Notes: a model not told the origin generated them from the letters alone. 64,000 nt of DNA from Taeniopygia guttata (GCF_048771995.1 NC_133064.1:27197001-27261000), one strand, 5' to 3'; positions 9,288-19,981 are shown, counted from the first letter of the stretch. A program made the numbers and translations.

Positions 9288-11397
9288 CCAAGTCGACGGG
9301 CGAGGCAGAAGAGGAACAGACTGTGGAGAAAAGAACCAGAACAATGGGACGCAAAAGCAGCAACGGCAGAGCTTCCCCAGGATTGGTAAAAATATACTTA
9401 ACTTGGTAAAATTGACAGACACCCTTTTTCCTGGTATACCGTTAGTCTTGATATTGATAATAACCCTGGCAGAAGGGGGAAACCCACATGAACCATTCAA
9501 GTGGGAACTAATATCTTGGGAAGGAACGAGAACAATAGCCACTTTTAGCAACACAGGTCCACCTGAATTCATAGAAAAACTTTGTGATTTAGTACCGATA
9601 CATTGTGGAAAAGGACCTCCATTTTATATATGCTCGGCCTCTGGACCGTCTTACTGTAATTATCCCGGACATTATTATTGTGGTTATTGGGGATGTGAAA
9701 CAATAGCCTCAGGCTGGTCAGTAAAGGCTCCTGATAAATATATAAAAGCAACCTGGACTCCTAACGGATGTGTACCTGAACAAACAGTTGTAGATCTTAC
9801 AGGTCTGCGTGACGTGGATTATGTAGCTTCACGGGACAAGGAAGTCTGTACCCGCATCAAATTTCAAGTATTGCATCCCGTAGGAGACAAGTGGTTAGTA
9901 GGACTAACATGGGGAATACGTGTCTATGGAGGAATTCCTAAAGACGTGGGAGGGCATTTTCTCATAAGAAAAGTTAAAATACCACATGACTCACTCCCTG
10001 TTGGGCCGAATAAAGTATTGAATTCACCCACTTCCCCTACCAAAAAGATAGTCCCCGCAAGTGTTACAACCACTCGTCCAAACCCCCTATCAATAACAAA
10101 TAGAACAGCTAATGACGTGGTGACTGTTAGGGATTCAGGTGTGTTAAAATCCAAAGACCCTTTATGGTATTTAATGCAAGCCTCTTATCGTGCCCTTAAT
10201 GAAAGCAAACCAAATTTAACTAAGGAATGCTGGTTATGTTATAATGTTAGACCACCATATTTTGAGGTGATTGGAAAACCAGCTAAGATTCAATGGTCTA
10301 GTGATTCAAACCCACGAGAATGCCCATGGAATGACCAGAAAAACCATACGCAGGGAATTTCTATTCAATTAGTAACAGGTCAAGGAAAATGTATTGGTAC
10401 AGTGCCCAAAAATTATCAGCCTTTGTGCAACCAAACGACAATAATCACTACAAAAACTATAAAGAGACACAAGAATAGAAATGACAAATGGGCTATCCCG
10501 ACACCAGGAGCTAAATGGGTTTGTTCAGACATCGGAGTAACGCCTTGCCTATCCCTAAACGTGTTTGATCAATCTCAGTTTTGCGTACAGGTGATTATTG
10601 TTCCTTGTCTGATCTATCACACCTCTGAGGAGGTGTTACACCACTTTCAAGGAGACCTGAATGTACAAAAACGAGAACCAATTACAGTGGTAACCTTAGC
10701 TACACTGCTAATAGCGGGTGGAGTTGGAGCAGGTACAGGCATAGCCTCCCTAGTAAAAAGTCAGGAATTACAAAGTTTACAGATGGCTGTAGATGAAGAT
10801 TTAGCAAAAATAGAACAATCTATCCAAAATTCAGCCACTTCAGTAAAGTCTTTATCGGAAGTAGTACTGCAAAATAGAAGAGGATTAGATCTATTATTCC
10901 TAAAAGAAGGGGGGTTATGTGTAGCTCTCAATGAAGAATGTTGCTCTTTTGCTGACCATACGGGAGTAGTCCAGGACACTATGTCTGAACTCCAGAAAAG
11001 GTTAAATCAACGTAGAAAAGATCGTGAGGCGGGCAGGACATGGTATGAAAATTGGTTTAATGTTTCACCTTGGCTAACCACCTTGCTGTCTGCCTTAGCA
11101 GGACCGCTTATTATATTGATTCTGGGACTTATATTTGGGCCTTGTATATTACGCTGTATTGTACACGATGTTAAAAAACGATTTGACATAGCTAAACTGC
11201 TTATTTTAACTACGAGGTCAGGGGCAAAATATAAAAATGCATCTATTGATGAGAAGGAAGATTGTTGTGAATGTGTTATGCCACGAGGGGGCTACGCCTA
11301 TTGTAATTGGGAAGTATTACCTTGTGAGTGTAATGATAAATGTTGGGATTGTGGAAAAAGGTTTATTTGCAGTGCCGAGAATGAAAGCAACGTCTAA
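9262..11397 (+). CDS. env: Provirus X env: gammaretrovirus-type envelope with long Cys-rich tail
   Basis: Intact 711-codon ORF. A hydrophobic leader lies at residues ~55-72; the surface subunit follows, with CWLC at 323-326 (the disulfide-exchange motif of gammaretrovirus SU) and several glycosylation sites. A basic cleavage site (VQKRE) at about residue 468 precedes a hydrophobic Ala/Gly fusion peptide. The heptad region, the LQNRRGLDLLF segment and CX6CC (starting 553) complete the TM ectodomain. The membrane span is about 604-630. The cytoplasmic tail is unusually long (~75 residues); residues 669-706 contain ten cysteines in C-x-C and CC pairs, unlike the short tails usual for this group. 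The start overlaps the upstream Cys-rich ORF by 26 nt. The frame is open, but expression is unproven. Confidence 0.88.
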   Translation: MLHPVTRSNQVDGRGRRGTDCGEKNQNNGTQKQQRQSFPRIGKNILNLVKLTDTLFPGIPLVLILIITLAEGGNPHEPFKWELISWEGTRTIATFSNTGPPEFIEKLCDLVPIHCGKGPPFYICSASGPSYCNYPGHYYCGYWGCETIASGWSVKAPDKYIKATWTPNGCVPEQTVVDLTGLRDVDYVASRDKEVCTRIKFQVLHPVGDKWLVGLTWGIRVYGGIPKDVGGHFLIRKVKIPHDSLPVGPNKVLNSPTSPTKKIVPASVTTTRPNPLSITNRTANDVVTVRDSGVLKSKDPLWYLMQASYRALNESKPNLTKECWLCYNVRPPYFEVIGKPAKIQWSSDSNPRECPWNDQKNHTQGISIQLVTGQGKCIGTVPKNYQPLCNQTTIITTKTIKRHKNRNDKWAIPTPGAKWVCSDIGVTPCLSLNVFDQSQFCVQVIIVPCLIYHTSEEVLHHFQGDLNVQKREPITVVTLATLLIAGGVGAGTGIASLVKSQELQSLQMAVDEDLAKIEQSIQNSATSVKSLSEVVLQNRRGLDLLFLKEGGLCVALNEECCSFADHTGVVQDTMSELQKRLNQRRKDREAGRTWYENWFNVSPWLTTLLSALAGPLIILILGLIFGPCILRCIVHDVKKRFDIAKLLILTTRSGAKYKNASIDEKEDCCECVMPRGGYAYCNWEVLPCECNDKCWDCGKRFICSAENESNV

Positions 11398-11433
11398 TAA
11401 ACAATAATAGGATAAAAAGAAAAAGGGGGGAAT

Positions 11434-11892
11434 TGTAAGAAACTACAGACTGAGGTATTGTTTATTAAGATATATGTAAAGGTTAGGTAACTGTGAGAAA
11501 ATATAGACCGGGGTATTGTTTATTAAGATAAGGTTAGGCAACAGAGGTATGCAAACAGAGAACGGACACAGCTGATGCAAGATAAGATAACAACCACTTA
11601 CACCAGAGACTGCCTATGCAAGATAAGATCACAACAACCATTTACACCAGAGACTGCTTATACAAACACAAGATAACGGCAGGAATTAGCTTGCAAATTC
11701 CAGGGAGACAAAAGAAGAAATTGGAATAAAAGGAGACGGTTTGAACGAATCAACACAGCAGTCAGTGGAGCTTCGGTTTTTGAAGTTCTCTGTCTGCTGT
11801 CCAGCGCTGTTGCCTTTGTTCATATCCTACTTGCTGTAAATTAATAAAATTCTTAATTGGATTATGTTCCGTTGTGGTGCAAATTTATAACA
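11434..11892 (+). repeat. Provirus X 3' LTR
   Basis: The polypurine tract AAAAAGAAAAAGGGGGG (about 11415-11430) precedes TGTAAGAAACTAC; the LTR ends in ATTTATAACA. The promoter-like AATAAAAGG lies near 11726 and a polyadenylation-type AATAAA near 11842. Internal sequence repeats imperfectly (GTATTGTTTATTAAGATA twice; GAGACTGC(C/T)TATRCAA twice). Confidence 0.85.
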
Positions 11893-12060
11893 CTGATCCT
11901 GTTCCCGATTCCAATCCCATTACCATTTCTGTTCCGGTTCCCGATCCTGATCCCGTTCCAGGTCCAGTTCCCGACCCCGCTCTCACTCCCATTCCTGATC
12001 CTGTTCCCATTCCCAATCCTGTTCCCAACCCTGATCCCACCACTGTTTCCAGGGAATGGC
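11893..12060. repeat. Pyrimidine-rich short-period repeat
   Basis: Degenerate CCGATCCTGATCCC and CCCATTCC units, about 12-18 bp, directly after the provirus X LTR. Confidence 0.7.
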
Positions 12061-12670
12061 TCTGATCTCAACCCCGACCCCAACACCGGGGGGTCAAACA
12101 CCTCACATCTTGGGGTCAACTCCCCGAACCCCAAATCCTGGGGGTTCAAACACTGGGGGGGGTGAAACACCATAAACCCAAACTCTGGGATGTCAACCCC
12201 CCCCCCCCCCCGGCCCCAAACCCCAAATTTTAGGAACAAACCCCTCAAATCCCAGATCCTGGGGTGTCAAACACTCCCCAATTCCGAAACGTTGGGGTTA
12301 AATTCCCCTGACCCCAAATCCTGGGGTTTGAAACACTCGGGGTGTCAAACACCCCCAATTCCCAAAGTCTGGGCTCAAATACCCCCAAATCCCAAATCCT
12401 GAGGTGTCAAACACCCCCAACCCCCAAAATTTGGGGTTAAAACCCCCAATCCCCAACTCCTGGGGTTTGAAACATCTGGGGTGTACAAATGCCTTGATCC
12501 CAAAGTTTGGGGGGCAAACCCCCAAATCCCCAAATCCTGGGTTCAAAAATCCCAAATCCCAAACCCTGAGGTTTCAAACTCCCCAAACACCAAATTTTAG
12601 GATCAATCATCCCCAATTCCCAAAGTTTTGGCTCAAAAACCCTCAAACCCCAATCCCCCCCCAAACCCAC
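12060..12670. repeat. Minisatellite, 3' flank of SNRPA-like copy 1
   Basis: Units of about 55-65 bp built from CCCCAAATCCTGGGG, TTTGAAACA and CCCCCAATTCCCAAA blocks, each partly self-complementary. The same array occurs at 51410-52263 in copy 2. Long ORFs here are translation of the repeat and are not genes. Confidence 0.85.
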
Positions 12671-12689
12671 TCCAGCCCTGGAGGGCACA

Positions 12690-13190
12690 GTGGGGTTTGT
12701 TTGGGGTTTTTTGGGAGGTTATTTTGGTTTATCCACGGTTTATTTGGGGCAGCTTCAGGTGCAATGTCTGCAAAGAGACCCTGGGTACAAGGCTGGGGAA
12801 AAAAGGGGGATTGGGGTGGGAATTGGGGGATTCAGGATGGGGAAAGATCCTCTATGGGAAAAGGGGATTTGGGGTAGACAGGGAAGGATTTGGGGTGGGA
12901 AAACGGGATTTGGGGTGGGGAATTGGGGTGGAAAAGGGAGATTTTGAGACGGGAAAAGGGATTTGGGGACCCACAAAGGATCTGGGGTGGAAAAAGGAGA
13001 ATTTATGGTGGGATAAGGAGATTTGGGGTGAGAAAATGAAATTTGGGTTGCACAAAGCAGGATTTGGGTCAAAAAATGAGCTTGGGGATGAAAAGAGACT
13101 TTGAGGTTGAAAAAAAGGAGGATTTGGGATTAAAAAAAAAGGTGAATAAGGTACAAAAAAGGAGGATTTCGGCCAAACTGAACTTACCTG
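12690..13190. repeat. Purine-rich minisatellite (GGGGATTTGGGGTGGAAAA type)
   Basis: Units of roughly 22-30 bp, strongly G/A on the plus strand and so a pyrimidine tract on the gene strand. Paralogous to 53080-54010. Many runs of three or four G are compatible with quadruplex formation. Confidence 0.85.
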
Positions 13191-13203
13191 GGGGAGTGGG
13201 AGC

Positions 13204-13720
13204 ATGCAGGGGGTTTGGGGCAGGGCCAGGACCATTTTTTGGGCAGTTTTCTGGGATTTTGGAGTATTTCTATGGGATTTGGGGGCAGGTCTATGGAATT
13301 TGGTGCCAGTTTTATGGTATTTAGGATGTTGTGAGGTGGTTTTGAGGGATTTTTGGGTGTTTCTATGGGATTTGGGAGCACTTATATGGCATTTTTGGGT
13401 GTTTCTACAGGATCTTGGGGTAATTTGGAGGGATTTCAGGGTGTTTCTATGAGGTTTTAGGACAGCTTGAAGGCATTGGAGGTATTTTGGGGCAGCTTCA
13501 GGGTATTGAGGTGCAGCTTTGAAAAATTTTGGGGTGGTTTGGAGGGATTTCAGGGAATTCCTCTGAGATTACAGGGCGGTTTGGAAGGGTTTTGGGGTGT
13601 TTTGGGGCAGATTTGGGGTATTTAGGGGCGGGTGTGAGGCTGTTTTTTGGGATTTTTGGGTATTACAGTCCCATTTTTTTTAGTTTTGGGTTATTTTGGT
13701 GGGGTTTGGGGTGTTTTGGG
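13204..13720. repeat. G/T-rich repetitive 3' flank of SNRPA-like copy 1
   Basis: Degenerate GGGATTTTGGGGYRTTTCTATGG-type units, near-identical in order to 54030-54553. No gene-like ORF. The 3' untranslated region of the minus-strand pseudogene would lie here. Confidence 0.7.
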
Positions 13721-13879
13721 TCACTTTTTTGTGAAGGAGATCTTCATGGCATGGCTCTGGGTGATGAAGAAGCCCTGCAGGGCCTTGCGGGTGGCGCCCG
13801 CCTGCACCTCGGTATCCAACTGCAGCAAGGCGATGTCACGGCACCCAGGAACTGGGGCAACTTCTTGAGCCCCGGGAAC
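13721..13879 (-). pseudogene. SNRPA: SNRPA-like copy 1, last exon (end of RRM2)
   Basis: Reads [15 protein letters not shown] and AMKISFTKK with TGA at 13723-13721. The acceptor CAG precedes GTTCCCGGGG, which joins in phase with the exon at 30132-30047 (split codon CA+G). Between FPG and the DIA block one base is missing; the same base is missing in copy 2. Confidence 0.85.
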
Positions 13880-13951
13880 CTGGGATGGGAACAGGGTGAG
13901 GAGAGCCCGAAACACCTGGGAACCTTCCCCCAGACATCCAGGAATGTTCCC

Positions 13952-14367
13952 TGTAGTGAGATTTCTGAGATAGAGAGGACATGATTTATATTTAGAGTGA
14001 AGGTTGAGCTACCTCCCCAGCCTAGGCCTCTGATGTGGGCCTCGGGGAGGCCTTGGAAGCCTTTGACGCAGTAAGAAAATAGTTGTTGCGCAGTTAGAAA
14101 TTATTTTAAGGTAACCACTGTGTTGGTAGGTTTTCTGGGTGTGAATGAGTGTAGAGCTGCAGTGCAGAACTCTGGCCACCTTAAGGCAAAGACAAACAAT
14201 GTTTGCTGACCAATGATAGTGTGCTCACAATTTGTAAACTATATTAAAGTGTATATAAACTGCCATCTTATAGACAATAAACAGAGAACATAGCTTTAAC
14301 CATATTGGCTTGACCTACGTTTTGTCCAGTCCAGCTTCCCTCATATTATAAGAAGTACCTAGCTTCT
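13952..14367 (+). repeat. Solo LTR, E1 family
   Basis: Starts TGTAGTGAGATTTCTGAG, with TATATAAAC near 14250 and AATAAA near 14276, and ends CTAGCTTCT. It aligns over its whole length with the E1 LTRs and with 63021-63429. Flanks GTTCCC (13946-13951) and CTTCCC (14368-14373) are a 5-of-6 target duplication. The insertion is absent from the paralogous site near 54785. Confidence 0.85.
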
Positions 14368-14624
14368 CTTCCCCCAAAAACCTAGGAATGTCCCCCCAGA
14401 AACCCAGGAACATTCTCCCAGACACTCGGGAATGCTCCCTAAACTCCTGGGAATGTTCCTGCAGACACCCGGGAATGTTTCCCAAAAACCTGGGAACATT
14501 CCCCCAGAAACCTGGGAATATCCCCCCCAATCCAGAAATGCTCGCAAAAAAAAAAAAAAAAAAAAAAAATCCTGAAAGATTCCTCCAGAAATTCTGAAAT
14601 TTTCCCCAAAGAAATCCAGAAATT
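14368..14624. repeat. Intronic minisatellite (CCCAGACACCYGGGAATGTT units) with poly(A)
   Basis: Roughly 25-bp units, then a run of about 25 A near 14545. It is the left part of the last intron of the SNRPA-like copy and continues after provirus A at 29509. Paralogous to 54760-55015. Confidence 0.8.
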
Positions 14625-14967
14625 TGTTACAGTGAGCTCATGGGTATTCTGTTTCCCCTTCCCCGGGGCCCTGTGACTCTGATCAAGATAACCCTGGACC
14701 CTCCTTTCTGCCCCAATGGGGTTGGCGGAGAGCCAGGGAAGCCCACCCTGTCCAAAGTCTATATAGACCCCTGACATTTCCTGTTCATCCTCTTTTGCCC
14801 TGCTCTCCACAAGGACATCACAGAATAAACAGAGCTGAACCAACTTATTCCGGGGTAAGAGCCTCTTTTGGAAATCTTTGCCATCTCCTGATATTCCTCC
14901 CCTCAAAGCCTCGGATCTCTGGGCTAGCCTGATAATTAAGGGGTCTGTGTGAGGGGGGGGAACGACA
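14625..14967 (+). repeat. Provirus A 5' LTR
   Basis: Starts TGTTACAGTGAGCTCATG; a CTATATAGA box lies near 14760, AATAAA near 14823, and it ends AACGACA. The same LTR family bounds provirus B. Confidence 0.9.
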
Positions 14968-14969
14968 GC

Positions 14970-14990
14970 TGGCCCCCAACGTGTGCTGCC
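14970..14990 (+). promoter_or_regulatory. Provirus A primer-binding site (tRNA-Lys type, mutated)
   Basis: TGGCCCCCAACGTGTGCTGCC begins 2 nt after the LTR. In provirus B the equivalent reads TGGCGCCCCAACGTGTG, closer to the lysine-tRNA site TGGCGCCCAACGTG used by betaretroviruses. Confidence 0.75.
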
Positions 14991-15359
14991 GATAAGCCCA
15001 TGCAGAAGATGGAGTCCCTATTTCAGTGGATCTCGATAGCTTTTGGGACAGTTAACTACCCTAGTACTCTAGCTGCCTGTAAAGGCTTTGAGTGACAGGG
15101 AAAAGTTGGGGACCTTGCCTGAGTACCCCAGGCGAGCCGGCTGGAGAGGGACCTCCAGACGAGTTCACAGACAAACCCCGCAGTTCATAGGCTTGGTAAG
15201 TCCTTGGTTCGCATCACCCCGGGATCGCGCCTGGCTGGGAGGAGCTACCATAGTGACTGCGGGGAGCTGCTTGTGTGAGGGTAAGCCAGGAACCCTGTGC
15301 AAGCCAGCTTGGAACCGGCGGGCTGAGAGTACCCGCATTCCCGGGGGGAGAAGTGACGG

Positions 15360-15420
15360 GAGGGAGCCAGCAGCTCTGGCACAGCGGGAGGGAGCCAGCA
15401 GCTCTGGCACAGCGGCGGGA
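15360..15420 (+). repeat. Tandem duplication in the provirus A leader
   Basis: GGGAGGGAGCCAGCAGCTCT followed by GGCACAGC occurs twice in a row, about 27 bp per copy. A potential splice donor, GTAAGT, lies upstream at about 15195. Confidence 0.7.
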
Positions 15421-15592
15421 GAAGCCCCCCTGTCCCTGAGAGAGGGCAGGAGCCGCTCCGGCAGCAGCGGGACGAGCGCCCTTCCCCCCCCCCCCCCCCT
15501 TACCGCTTGGATCCTGTGACACAGGGAATACAAAAAAATCGTGCTGTGTTACAAAGTCTGGTGGAGAATAGACCAGCGATACAATTAAAATA

Positions 15593-17323
15593 ATAAGTGC
15601 AAAAGTATCAGTGGAACAAAAGAGCAAAAGAGCACACTAAAACAACTTACCAATATTTTAAACAATGTATCGTTCTCAAATAAGCTCCTCCTGCGTTTTT
15701 TATGCTGCATACTAGCAGAAATACCAAATTTTACTGTGCAAGAACTGAATTCGCTTTCTTTTTGGGACCAAATTGGACAGATATTAACTTTAAAAGTCGA
15801 AAATGGTGAACATAAAGCTTCTCGATTAATTCCGATATTTTTACAAGCCCAAAAAAATATCTTGGAAGCAGAAAAAAGCATACAAACACAGAATCACAGT
15901 CTGAATGATCCCTTTTCCCCCACCTACCCACCTCCTCAATATCCCAGCCCTGATACCCCTTCACCCACCTTGTATCCTCTTCTAACACCTGGTTCTTTTG
16001 AGAAATATAGTCTGGAGTTCTCTTCAGAGAGCACTGCAATTTCTCTGAAACCCACGCGGCAGTATAATGGCGGCGACCATGTGCTCTGACCCCCTCCCCC
16101 TCCCTCTCACAATCCTTTCCTGCCCCCACCCACCTGCCCCTCCTCCAATCCCTTCCAATCTCCCACAGCCCCTCGACACCCTCCTTATTAGGGCCAGCCC
16201 CCGCGTTGCCCCGGGAACGAAGGCGGGCCCAGCCCCAGCACAGCTCCCAGCCCCGACTCTGAGGACGGGGCGGGGGGAGGTCAGAGCAGCCCAGCAGCTC
16301 ACAGCATGGGCGGGGCCAGTGTCTCCACCGCCACACAGACAGCCCAAGAAGGGGGGTGCCAGCTGCCTGTCACCGGGACTGGAGGGGCAGTGGGGGCACA
16401 AGACCATGCCTCTGCTGAGGACTCTATACCATCTATAGCACCGGTTGTTTATTTAGGAAGGAGAAACGGAAACAGAACATACCAACCACTACCATATAGA
16501 GACAAAACAGAGATCTGTAAAGTACAGAGAGAATTTGGGAGGTACAGTGAGATTTTTAAAGGGATGATAAGGGCAACATTTAATTCAAATGAAATGGTAC
16601 TTGAAGATATCACTGATTTATTTAAATGCTTACTAACACCTTCTGAATATGAGATATGGGAAAAAAGGTGGAAGTTAGCTTTGACAGCAGTTTTACAAGA
16701 AATACAGCATACACCCAGTGAATCCATTGACAGTGATGGCAATCCTATTATGATGCATCATTTATGTGGTACAGGAGACATACAATGCCCAGAAAAACAA
16801 ACCAGACTGTTATCTAGATAGGTTTTGGAAAAAAATCTGTAATGCTGCAGAAAAAACATTTTTTCAATTACCAGTAAGTGAGGCTAAGGGCAGCTATACA
16901 AACATTAAACAGCTTCCTTCTGAGAGTTTTTTACAGTTTGTGGATCATTTGAGAACCCAAGTTGTAAAACAGGTGCAAGACACCAGGGTACAGACAGAGT
17001 TGATTAAAGAAATGGCTCAGAGGAATGCAAATGAGACCTGTCGTAGGATTCTTCTCAGTCTTCCTCTCGACCCAGCACCTAGCCTTGCTCAGATGATTGA
17101 CGCCTGTGCCAGGAGAGCAGAGCTGCTCGATACTCCTGACAGTCATGCAACATCTGCAAAAATACAGCCTGTTACCCCTGGTGCATGAAGCCCAAGGAAG
17201 CAACCTAGGTCATCACAACAGCTGCAGCACATCATCTGCCTGCGCTGCAAGAAACCAGGACACTTTGCCAGAAACTGTCCTCAAAACCAGAACCAGAGAC
17301 AGATCAACAAACAAAAAAACTGA
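15593..17323 (+). pseudogene. gag: Provirus A gag (matrix, capsid, nucleocapsid)
   Basis: Matrix begins where provirus B has ATG; here the codon is ATA (15593-15595) and a short duplication shifts the frame. Matrix (about 15620-16088) contains the segment FWDQIGQILTL, also present in B. Capsid (16420-17160) contains PLPYRDKTEICKVQ and a QFVDHLRTQ major-homology-like segment. A TAG at 16819, an extra A just after it and a TGA at 17186 interrupt it. The nucleocapsid has one CCHC knuckle (C-LRC-KKPGH-FARNC, about 17238-17280), where a second knuckle is common in this group. Matrix and capsid start in one frame and continue in the next, so no full Gag is made. Confidence 0.85.
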
Positions 17324-17469
17324 GTGCACAGCGCGTCCCCACAGCTAAAAGAACTACGCACAAAGACATAAATATAGCGGGACCCACACGGGACAATGCC
17401 TCTCTCTTAACAAATAAGGGGGAGGGTGGAAATCATGGTGGGGGGGAGAGAAAAATAAAAATTTAAAAT

Positions 17470-18186
17470 GTAGAACTAACAAGGTTTAGCAGCCCCTAGA
17501 CCGACCTCGCCTAGTGACTGCCAAATAATTTCATTTCAAAACCACTGATTGGAAAGTTATTGTAGTGGACCTGTCAAAGAGCTCACAAGGCCTGTAGGCG
17601 TACGATATGGAACTGGACAGTGAGTATTTTGTTATTGGGGACACAGCATACACACCTCCAGAAATTGAAATAGTTCCCATGACCACTAAGGGAAAAATAT
17701 CCAGTCTGATGTTGTTGGCACGCTGTCTACACCCTCCATTTCATCTAGAAAAGGGGAAAATCCTGGCACAAGCCATTCCCATCCCAGTAGAAATAACAGT
17801 AGAAGGAAAATCACCAGAAGTCTACTGGGCAGAGGTAGCAGGAGAGGATAAACCCTCCATGGCATGCAACCTAGCACATGGGTCAGAGTACCTTCAGGTG
17901 GAAGGGATTCTGGACACAGGTGTAGACATCATGGTGATACCTAAAACCATGTGGCCATCACACTGGGAATTGCAACCTGTGGCAGGCAAACTTCAGGGTA
18001 TAGGAGGAACCACAGTGGCAATAATTTCAAAAAAATGTAGTGCAAATTGAGGGACCTGATGGGAAATTGGCAAGTGTTCACCCATTTGTGGCAGACTATG
18101 AGGCTACTCTGTGCGGGAGAGATACTATGTCCCAGTGGGCAGTTCAGTTAATCATTCCTAAGACACACAAGGATTTTTTTAAGTAG
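17470..18186 (+). pseudogene. pro: Provirus A dUTPase-like/protease region
   Basis: The open stretch 17607-18050 contains an Asp-Ser-Glu-Tyr segment and LEKGKILAQAIPI, resembling a degenerate trimeric dUTPase, then the aspartic protease site DTGVD and a GIGGTT flap. An extra base in the A-run near 18030 shifts the frame before the terminal GRDTM. The arrangement of dUTPase joined to protease is typical of betaretroviruses. No clear active-site Asp of dUTPase remains, so that part is probably inactive. Confidence 0.78.
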
Positions 18187-18191
18187 CCACT

Positions 18192-19624
18192 ATGGAGCGC
18201 CCTGCCAACAAGTTTAAGTGGTTGGATAACACCCCAAGGTGGGTAGCACAGTGGCCTTTGAGTAGTGAGAAACTCGAGGTGCTTAACAAACTTGTGAAGG
18301 AGCAGTTAGCTCAAGGATACCTGCAAGAAACAGACAGCCCATAGACTTTCCCAGTCTTTGTAATAAAGAAGCCTGGGAAAGACAAGTAGAGATTGCTCCA
18401 CGATCTCAGAGAGATAAAAAAAATTGTGGAGGACATGGGACCTCTCCAAACAGGTATGACTAGTCCAGCTATGCTTCCCCAAAATTGGAAATCAGCTGTG
18501 TTAGATATAAAGGACTGTTTCTTCCAAATTCCATTGCACCCTGAAGATGCCCTGAGGTTTGCATTCTCGGTTCCTACCATCAATCTGAAGGCCCCAATGA
18601 AACGCTATCACTGGAAAGTTTTTCCCCAAGGTCTAAAATCCAGTCCTTTCATCTTCCAACAGTATGTAGCAGCACTACTGTCTCCAGTACGTGCAGAGAG
18701 AAAGGACGCCATCATCCTTCACTACATGGATGATGTGCTTGTGTGTGCTCCCAATGACTCTATACTCCAATACACGCTTGACCTATTGGTTGAAGTTTTA
18801 ACCTCTGTTTCATTTCAATTGCAGAACAGCAAAGTTCAAAGAATGCCGCCTTGGGGATACCTGGGCCTGGAAATCTCTGCAAGGACTATTGTCCCTCAGA
18901 AATTGGAGATCAGTTGCAACCCCAGAACACTAGCAGACCTCCACTCGCTGTGTGGGTCTTTAAATTGGGTAAGACCCTGGATAGGCCTCACAAATGAGGA
19001 CCTGGAACTTCTTTTCAATTTATTGAAGAGGGAGAGGGAGCTGGCCTCCCCCAGGGAACTGACCCCGGAGGCAAAGACAGCAATCGAAAAGGTACAGAAG
19101 GCCTTGTCAGAAAGGCAGGCACATCAGTGTGACCCAAACATGCCTTTCCAGTTCATTGTTCTAGGAAAGCTGCCACACCTGCATGGGTTTATTTTCCAAT
19201 GGATCGAGGGGCAGAAAGATCCACTCTTGATCATAGAATGGGTTTTCCTATCGCTCCAAAGATCCAACATCATCGCTAGGCCACAAGAGCTGATATCAAA
19301 GCTGATTCAGAAGGCCAGGGTGAGGTTGTGCGAATTAGCAGGGTGTGACTTTGCATGTATTCACCTTCCAGTCAGGCTTTTTGATGAGGGAAGGAACTCT
19401 CCTGAGAGACTGACCAAAGGGATGTTTGAGCATTTGCTCCAGAGCAGTTCCAGTCTCCAGCTATCTCTGGACAGCTACAGGGGACAAATATCAGTCAATG
19501 CCCCGTCTCACAAGTTCTTCAATGAGGAATTCCACCTTATTCCTCAAGAGAAAAGGAGCCGGAGGGCACTCAAGGCTCTCACAGTGTTCACGGATGCCTC
19601 TGGGGCTTCCCACAAGTTGGTGAT
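18192..19624 (+). pseudogene. pol: Provirus A pol, first part (RT to RNase H)
   Basis: One frame runs from 18192 into provirus C. The fingers end with a TAG at 18342-18344 and another at 18386-18388; the second is also present at the equivalent codon in provirus B. Beyond it, 18389-19624 is open: VLDIKDCFFQIPLH, the catalytic YMDD (about 18725-18736), thumb and connection, then the RNase H TDASG motif. Provirus C enters four codons later. Reading resumes after the GGTGAT duplication at 27792 in the same frame. Confidence 0.88.
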
Positions 19625-19978
19625 TGTGGTAGGTAAGGGACAGGCGAGCGGAAGACCACGGGATGTCTCGGAAAGACAGACCCCTCCCCCTCTCTCTTCC
19701 CCACTTATCTATTAACCCCAGAAGTCCCAGAAGAATGTAGCCACACCTGCTCTGGTAAATTTCCACTACCCGACTAACCCCTGAGACCCCCAACCCCCCT
19801 CTGACGTAGCAAAAACCCCCAAAACTATTTAAACCCACGAGATAGGATAATAAACGCTTTTCAACCGTCTGCCATATTGGTGTCTGCGTGTGTTGATTAG
19901 CCCGAGCAGCCCGGACGAGACCAGGCTGCCGTGCTGTTCCCTGAACCAGGTCTCTGGTTGTCCTTTATAAAGGCAACA
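19625..19978 (+). repeat. Provirus C 5' LTR
   Basis: Begins TGTGGTAGGTAAGG and ends AAAGGCAACA. A TATTTAAA-like box lies near 19825 and AATAAA near 19848. Differences from the 3' LTR: T/A, C/T, G/T and A/C. Confidence 0.93.
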
Positions 19979-19981
19979 TAC

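Larger units (their letters stand above)
1..11892 (+). mobile_element. Provirus X: gammaretrovirus-type ERV, 5' end outside window, interrupted by E1
   Basis: The order is protease end, reverse transcriptase, RNase H, integrase, two small ORFs, env, polypurine tract and 3' LTR. The integrase is split between 2584 and 8041 by a second ERV; on either side the integrase reading continues in the same frame. RT has a YVDD active site and integrase ends in a gammaretrovirus-type C-terminal domain. Env has the CWLC and CX6CC motifs of gammaretrovirus envelopes. Pol carries four in-frame stops (93 TGA, 1971 TGA, 2103 TAA, 8331 TGA); at least two of the TGA codons lie where CGA is expected, as after CpG decay. 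The 5' LTR and gag lie outside the window, so LTR age and target duplication cannot be read. Confidence 0.9.

Noticed and set aside
12060..12670. Regularly spaced short repeats as a C-rich array resembling a CRISPR
   Set aside because: Units are contiguous degenerate minisatellite without unique spacers, in a bird-type genome.
12404..13104. Long ORFs of Gly/Trp/Phe or Pro/Asn/Lys repeats over the minisatellites (also 29480-32900, 51300-54000)
   Set aside because: They translate short tandem units in all frames and on both strands, with no domain, and change with unit length.
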